Origin: Saccharomyces paradoxus
Taxonomy: Eukaryota > Ascomycota > Saccharomycetes > Saccharomycetales > Saccharomycetaceae
Direction: 5' to 3'
DNA: 64,000 bases
Assembly (NCBI RefSeq): GCF_002079055.1
Contig: NC_047497.1
Location: forward strand, 292,501-356,500
This document shows, piece by piece, positions 59,942 to 64,000 of this stretch (positions are counted from its first letter, which is position 1; every line of letters starts with the position of its first letter). The notes under the pieces are model-generated. The model was not told where the DNA came from, ran no database searches, and saw nothing but the letters and a program-made list of their open reading frames with translations. A program made the position numbers and the translations under genes.

Positions 59942-60871
59942 TTAATAGAAACCCCTTGAATTTTTAGAATTGTAATCATAACCGTTGTAGCCATATGGTA
60001 CACCTTGTTGGGCAGCGGCAGCGGCAGCGGCAGCAGCCTGTTGCTGTTGTTGTTGGAATTGATAGTATTGTTGGAATTGCATTTGCTGTTGTGGGTTGAC
60101 AGGTTGTCCATTTTGCATTTGAACTTCCGGTTGAGGTTGGCCTTGCGGTTGCTGTTGCTGTGGTTGTTGCGATTGCTTCTGTTGAGAGTCTTCAGCATGC
60201 TGGGCAACAGCTTGGTTAGGACTCTGCTGCTCCTGACCGTTTTGAGTCTGGTAATAATTGTAATTATTCTTTGGTAACTGATATGGATATTGACCGGCTA
60301 CACCATATTGAGGTTGACCGTATGGGAATGACTGTTGGTAAAAGTGAGCATAGTATGGCATGAATGAGCCTCCGTATGGTTGTTGTTGTTGAGGTTGGGC
60401 ATGTGCTGTAGCTGGAGAAGCGGCAGCGGCGGCAGCAGCACTGGTTAAGTTGGCGGCGGCAGCAGTGTTGGCACCTGCTTGACCATAACCTTGTTGGAAA
60501 TTATATTGGTTAGCATTACCACTAGTTTGTGCGTTGTTTTGAGCAAGTTGTTGGTATTGTTGACCGTACGCGTATCCTTGCGAATCAAACATACCTGGAT
60601 AAGAATATCCAGGGAACTGGTTCTGGTACATGTAGTACTGTTGAGCAGCCACGTTGTTCCCTTGCTTTTGACTTTGTGGACTTTGTTGTGATTGAGGCTG
60701 TTGTGTTTGTGGTTGGGGATGCTGCTGTTGCTGCTGAGCATATTGCTGTTGCTGGGATAGATACTGTTGTTGTAATTGATGCTGTTGTTGAGCGTATTGT
60801 TGCTGCTGCTGTTGGGTGTAGTAGTTTTGAGATAATTGTTCTTCTTGAGCCTGAGCTTGAGCTTGTACAGG

Positions 60872-60911
<40 letters not shown>

Positions 60912-62158
60912 GGTTGTTGTTGTTGTGGTTGTTGTGGTTGTTGTTGTTGTGGTTGTTGTTGTTGCTGTTGTTGTTGTTGTTGTTGCTGTTGTGGTTGTAG
61001 TTGTAGTTGTTGCTGTTGAGGAACAGTATTAGCTTGATCTTCTGAAGGTTCTGAAATAACAGCACTAATTTCAACTTTTTCTTCGACAACTGTAACTTCT
61101 TCTTCTGGAGCAGCAACATTATCTTGTTCTTGTTCTTGTTCCAGTTCTTCCGCTTCCAGTTCCTCTTCTTTTTCTTGTTCCTTTTCTTCAGCTTCTTCGG
61201 ATTTTTCCTCGTTCACTTCAGGGGCTCTGTCTTCACTTTCTTCAGAAGGTTCAGCAGTCTCCGCCTCCTGTTCTTGTACAGGGATTTCTTGTTCATTACC
61301 TTGCTCTCCAGCTTCCGAATTTTCGTCCTCCTTAATCTCGCTTATTTCTTTCTTCAATTCATCAACGTTTTCAAGAGGGGATTCGGCCTTCTTAACAACT
61401 TTTGGTTTTGGTGTAGCAATTGCAGCCCATGACATTTTCTTTGGTTGTGAAGCAGATGTTTTGGAAGTTTTCTTTGAAGGTAAAGAAGGTTGTTCTATTT
61501 GTTTGCGTTCTTCTTTGTTATTATGACTTTCTTGCTGTTGTTGTTCTTCTGATTGCTCCTTTTCTTGATTTTTTTCCTGCTCTTCTTGTTCTTGCCCTTC
61601 TAATTCTTCATTATTATCATCGTTTGAATCTTGAGGAATGTCGTTTTTAGTATCTACAGAAACGGCTGCTGCCCACGATGTAGTATTTGAAACAGGCTTA
61701 GATGGAACGTGCTTTCCCTTGTCGATATTGACATGTTTTCCAGTTGGATGAGCTCGTGGTGTTTGTACCTTCTTCTTATTTCTGGCTTGAGTATAGTTGT
61801 TGCTGCTGTTATGCTTTGTAGAAGTAAAAGAATTGCTATTATTAGAACTCTTGTATGTAATATCATCTTCAGGGTTTGGCAAATGTTGTTGAGGAACATA
61901 TGAGTGTTGTTGTTCCTTCTTTTCGTGCTTTTCCTTCTTGGCAGGTTTCTTTACTTCATCCCATCTTGTCACTGCGCCAGAAGTAATTTTATCAATTATA
62001 GTTTCCAAATCATCATATTCCTGAACTATATCAATTAAATCATCACTCGTCCAGTCAGGGAACAATTCTGTAAGCGTGTCTATTTTGGACTTTAGCGCAG
62101 GATTTAGTTTTTTATTACTATGACTATTATGATTTGACTTCCTAAATTGTGTAGACAT
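59942..62158 (-). CDS. DEF1: RNA polymerase II degradation factor Def1
   Basis: Def1 promotes ubiquitylation and proteasomal destruction of stalled RNA polymerase II after DNA damage, by recruiting the Elongin-Cullin ligase to Rpb1. Transcription stress leads to its own limited proteasomal processing and nuclear entry. In 738 residues: a CUE ubiquitin-binding domain (about 20-65, [20 protein letters not shown]), a basic/Ser-rich part, acidic Glu-rich stretches, and a very long Gln-rich C-terminal region including an almost pure Gln run. The last quarter is Gln/Tyr/Ala-rich. Length equals S. cerevisiae. Antisense and alternate frames in the repeat region encode poly-Val, poly-Leu or poly-Asn and are shadows. 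Confidence 0.96.
60871..61017 (-). repeat. CAA/CAG tract encoding the DEF1 poly-glutamine run
   Basis: On the plus strand TTG units, interrupted by GTGG and CTG units, run for about 147 bp; the purest part (60871-60910) has about 13 perfect units. Translation on the minus strand is Gln with scattered Pro. Such tracts vary in length between strains. Confidence 0.9.
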
Positions 62159-62596
62159 TATATATATATGATGATGTAGATTATATTGAGAAAACGACCA
62201 AACAAAAATAAATATGTAAGTACTTTATGATGGTAATTTTTTTGGGGTAATTGGTAAGAGTTTCTTCTTCTGGGTCCAAAAGATCGAAAAATATAAAATG
62301 CAAATGTTTTTGAAATTGCTGTAAATATGTTAAGGACTTAGGAAAAGGAATGAAACGTTTATATGGGAGAGAACGAAAATTTTTCCTTTTCCCGCCACTA
62401 TTTTTTGCCACCATTTCCCGTTATTTATTTGGCGAGTGCTCACCTCCGACGGTATCACGGGTGACGGATTTCCTAAAAAGGTAAAGAATTGAAACAGATC
62501 TAATAATAAGCAGAAATACTATACATTGCTATGAGTCGATATTGTTATATTGCTATTTACATGTTGAGCAGGGCACTTCCTGTGCCAGAATATGTT
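62159..62596. promoter_or_regulatory. DEF1 promoter / MDM35 3' region
   Basis: Both genes are on the minus strand. The PACE element at 62404-62412 is listed separately. Nearby patches TTTTCCCGCC and GGGTGACGG (62385-62470) are GC-rich for intergenic DNA. An antisense 77-codon frame is unsupported. Confidence 0.5.
62404..62412 (-). promoter_or_regulatory. PACE (Rpn4) element upstream of DEF1
   Basis: The minus strand reads GGTGGCAAA, the exact nonamer bound by Rpn4 at proteasome genes. It lies about 246 bp before the DEF1 ATG, on the DEF1 coding strand. Confidence 0.6.
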
Positions 62597-63083
<487 letters not shown>

Positions 63084-63947
63084 CTATCTATTCGTAGAAA
63101 AATGAATGATGGTTCCAGGCTTTGGTACTTCTTTCGTACTCTCTTCTTCATCGGGGCCTTCGTTGTCTTTGTCCGCTTGTCCCTGCTTTAAAGGCGAACT
63201 CTCTATATTGTTGCTGTTCTCATCGTCGTCATCGCCGCCGTTGTTAGTGTGTTCCTCATGAGCCAATTGCTTCCGCATTTTATTGGGCACAATCGGAGAC
63301 GGTACCATACTAGAGCTGGACCCGTACTGCTGCTGCAAAAGTAGCGAGATCTTTCTTTTGCGACTTTGTCTCTGTATTGTACTTTCGTCCTGCTCATTAT
63401 CAGCGTCATCATGACCCTCGCCCGTAAGGTCTCTTTGGTCCCTTGAAGGCAGTACATCTGTGCCAGTATCTTCGTCGCTAGAGTCTGGAAGTTTCAATAT
63501 CTGTCCCGTGGATGTTATATTTGCTGTGTGGAAATCGTCCGTACTGTCGTTAGTAAACACAGAATGTGCGTTCCGGTTGAAGCCTACGGCTGAATTCAGC
63601 TCATCAGAACCATTGCACGTCTGAGACTCCCTACTCACATCTTCAGCGGAGGTAGAGAGTATACCCGCATTATTGTTCAAAATAACGCCTTTTACTGGGG
63701 CGTTTTTCACTGGTGCAGCTGCATTGGCCTGCAAATTCACCAACCCAGTCTCTTGGAACATAGTCCCCAGCCATTCGGTGCTATCCATGATCCGCTCACA
63801 TATTTCTGAATATGTGGCGACGTGTGGGATGATGTCCTGGGTGATCTTATGAAAGCAGAAACTTAAATTAGAGTCTATCTTTTGCAGGTTCACCGTGATC
63901 TCTTGATCCAGTTTTTCCAATGTTTCTTCTTTGCTTACAGAACCCAT
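63084..63947 (-). CDS. ASK1: DASH/Dam1 complex subunit Ask1
   Basis: Ask1 is a subunit of the Dam1/DASH ring that couples kinetochores to microtubules, and a Cdk1 target. The 287-residue product has the conserved helical N-terminal DASH region (about 1-75, [31 protein letters not shown]). A disordered acidic, Ser/Thr-rich remainder has S/T-P sites such as MVPSPIVP and SSPLKQ (Cdk1-type). It ends [13 protein letters not shown] 63947 is the recalled start (S. cerevisiae MDSASKEE, here MGSVSKEE). It is about five residues shorter than recalled, through a gap near the acidic tail. Confidence 0.95.
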   Translation of the reverse strand: MGSVSKEETLEKLDQEITVNLQKIDSNLSFCFHKITQDIIPHVATYSEICERIMDSTEWLGTMFQETGLVNLQANAAAPVKNAPVKGVILNNNAGILSTSAEDVSRESQTCNGSDELNSAVGFNRNAHSVFTNDSTDDFHTANITSTGQILKLPDSSDEDTGTDVLPSRDQRDLTGEGHDDADNEQDESTIQRQSRKRKISLLLQQQYGSSSSMVPSPIVPNKMRKQLAHEEHTNNGGDDDDENSNNIESSPLKQGQADKDNEGPDEEESTKEVPKPGTIIHFSTNR

Positions 63948-64000
63948 TTCTATGTCAACGCACCCTTGCGTTGCTCTTTCCTAATAACTACCAACCTGCC
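63948..64000. other. Start of the ASK1 promoter, cut by the window end
   Basis: Only 53 bp are present. No motif can be judged. Confidence 0.4.

Noticed and set aside
60445-61119. 224-codon minus-strand frame and 167-codon plus-strand frame inside DEF1
   Set aside because: They encode poly-Asn and poly-Val from the CAA/CAG tract and overlap the well-supported DEF1 frame.

Overview
The window is a gene-dense yeast nuclear segment. It matches the left arm of chromosome XI of a Saccharomyces species, from SRX1 (YKL086W) to ASK1 (YKL052C), gene for gene in the order and orientation I recall for S. cerevisiae. Supporting signs are one GTATGT...TACTAAC...TAG spliceosomal intron (TEF4) with a C/D snoRNA inside it, tRNA genes with internal A/B boxes and T-run terminators (one with a 34-nt intron), solo LTRs of the Ty1/Ty2 delta type next to those tRNA genes, poly(dA:dT) promoters, and Reb1, PAC/RRPE, STRE, Yap1 and UPRE motifs. 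From memory, the proteins differ from the S. cerevisiae reference by about 2% (MDH1) to more than 10% (NUP100, YKL071W). The source is therefore probably a sister species (paradoxus, mikatae, kudriavzevii or similar) rather than a cerevisiae strain. I could not run an alignment to settle which.

Layout. 0-23.7 kb: SRX1, MDH1, HOT13, RRP14 (-), TEF4 (intron with snR38), VMA5, SMY1, DHR2, PSG1, YKL075C (-), MUD2 (-), LHS1, STB6. 23.7-38 kb is the accessory and more variable part. It holds three tRNA genes (Trp-CCA, Val-AAC, His-GTG), each with one delta-type solo LTR on its 5' side, two oxidant/mycotoxin-response type genes (YKL071W, a short-chain dehydrogenase, and YKL070W, PaiB-like), the methionine-R-sulfoxide reductase YKL069W, the small gene YKL068W-A, and NUP100. 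It also contains the longest gene-poor stretches, including a possible dead gene. 38-64 kb: YNK1, YKL065W-A, YET1 (-), MNR2, YKL063C (-), MSN4, BLI1, FBA1 (-), MPE1 (-), TOA2, NUP120 (-), TMA19 (-), OAR1 (-), DEF1 (-), MDM35 (-), ASK1 (-).

The genes are independent monocistronic units, but several themes recur. Redox defence: SRX1, YKL069W, and YKL071W/YKL070W with Yap1-type sites. Mitochondrial function: MDH1, HOT13, OAR1, MDM35, perhaps YKL065W-A. Secretory pathway: LHS1, PSG1, YET1, YKL063C. Nuclear pore: NUP100, NUP120. Ribosome synthesis and translation: RRP14, DHR2, TEF4, TMA19. Stress and transcription: MSN4, DEF1, TOA2.

No wholly new system is evident. The points most worth a second look are the triple Yap1 array at YKL071W, the full-length PaiB-like YKL070W, a possible relic gene at about 25.9-26.7 kb, the tRNA-linked LTRs including a near-identical inverted pair 13 kb apart, the STRE cluster far upstream of MSN4, the Rpn4-type PACE element at DEF1, and the extended FG region of NUP100. 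Several open reading frames begin with GTG or TTG; I moved the starts of MDH1, SMY1, YKL071W, NUP100, MNR2, BLI1 and MPE1 to the first supported ATG.
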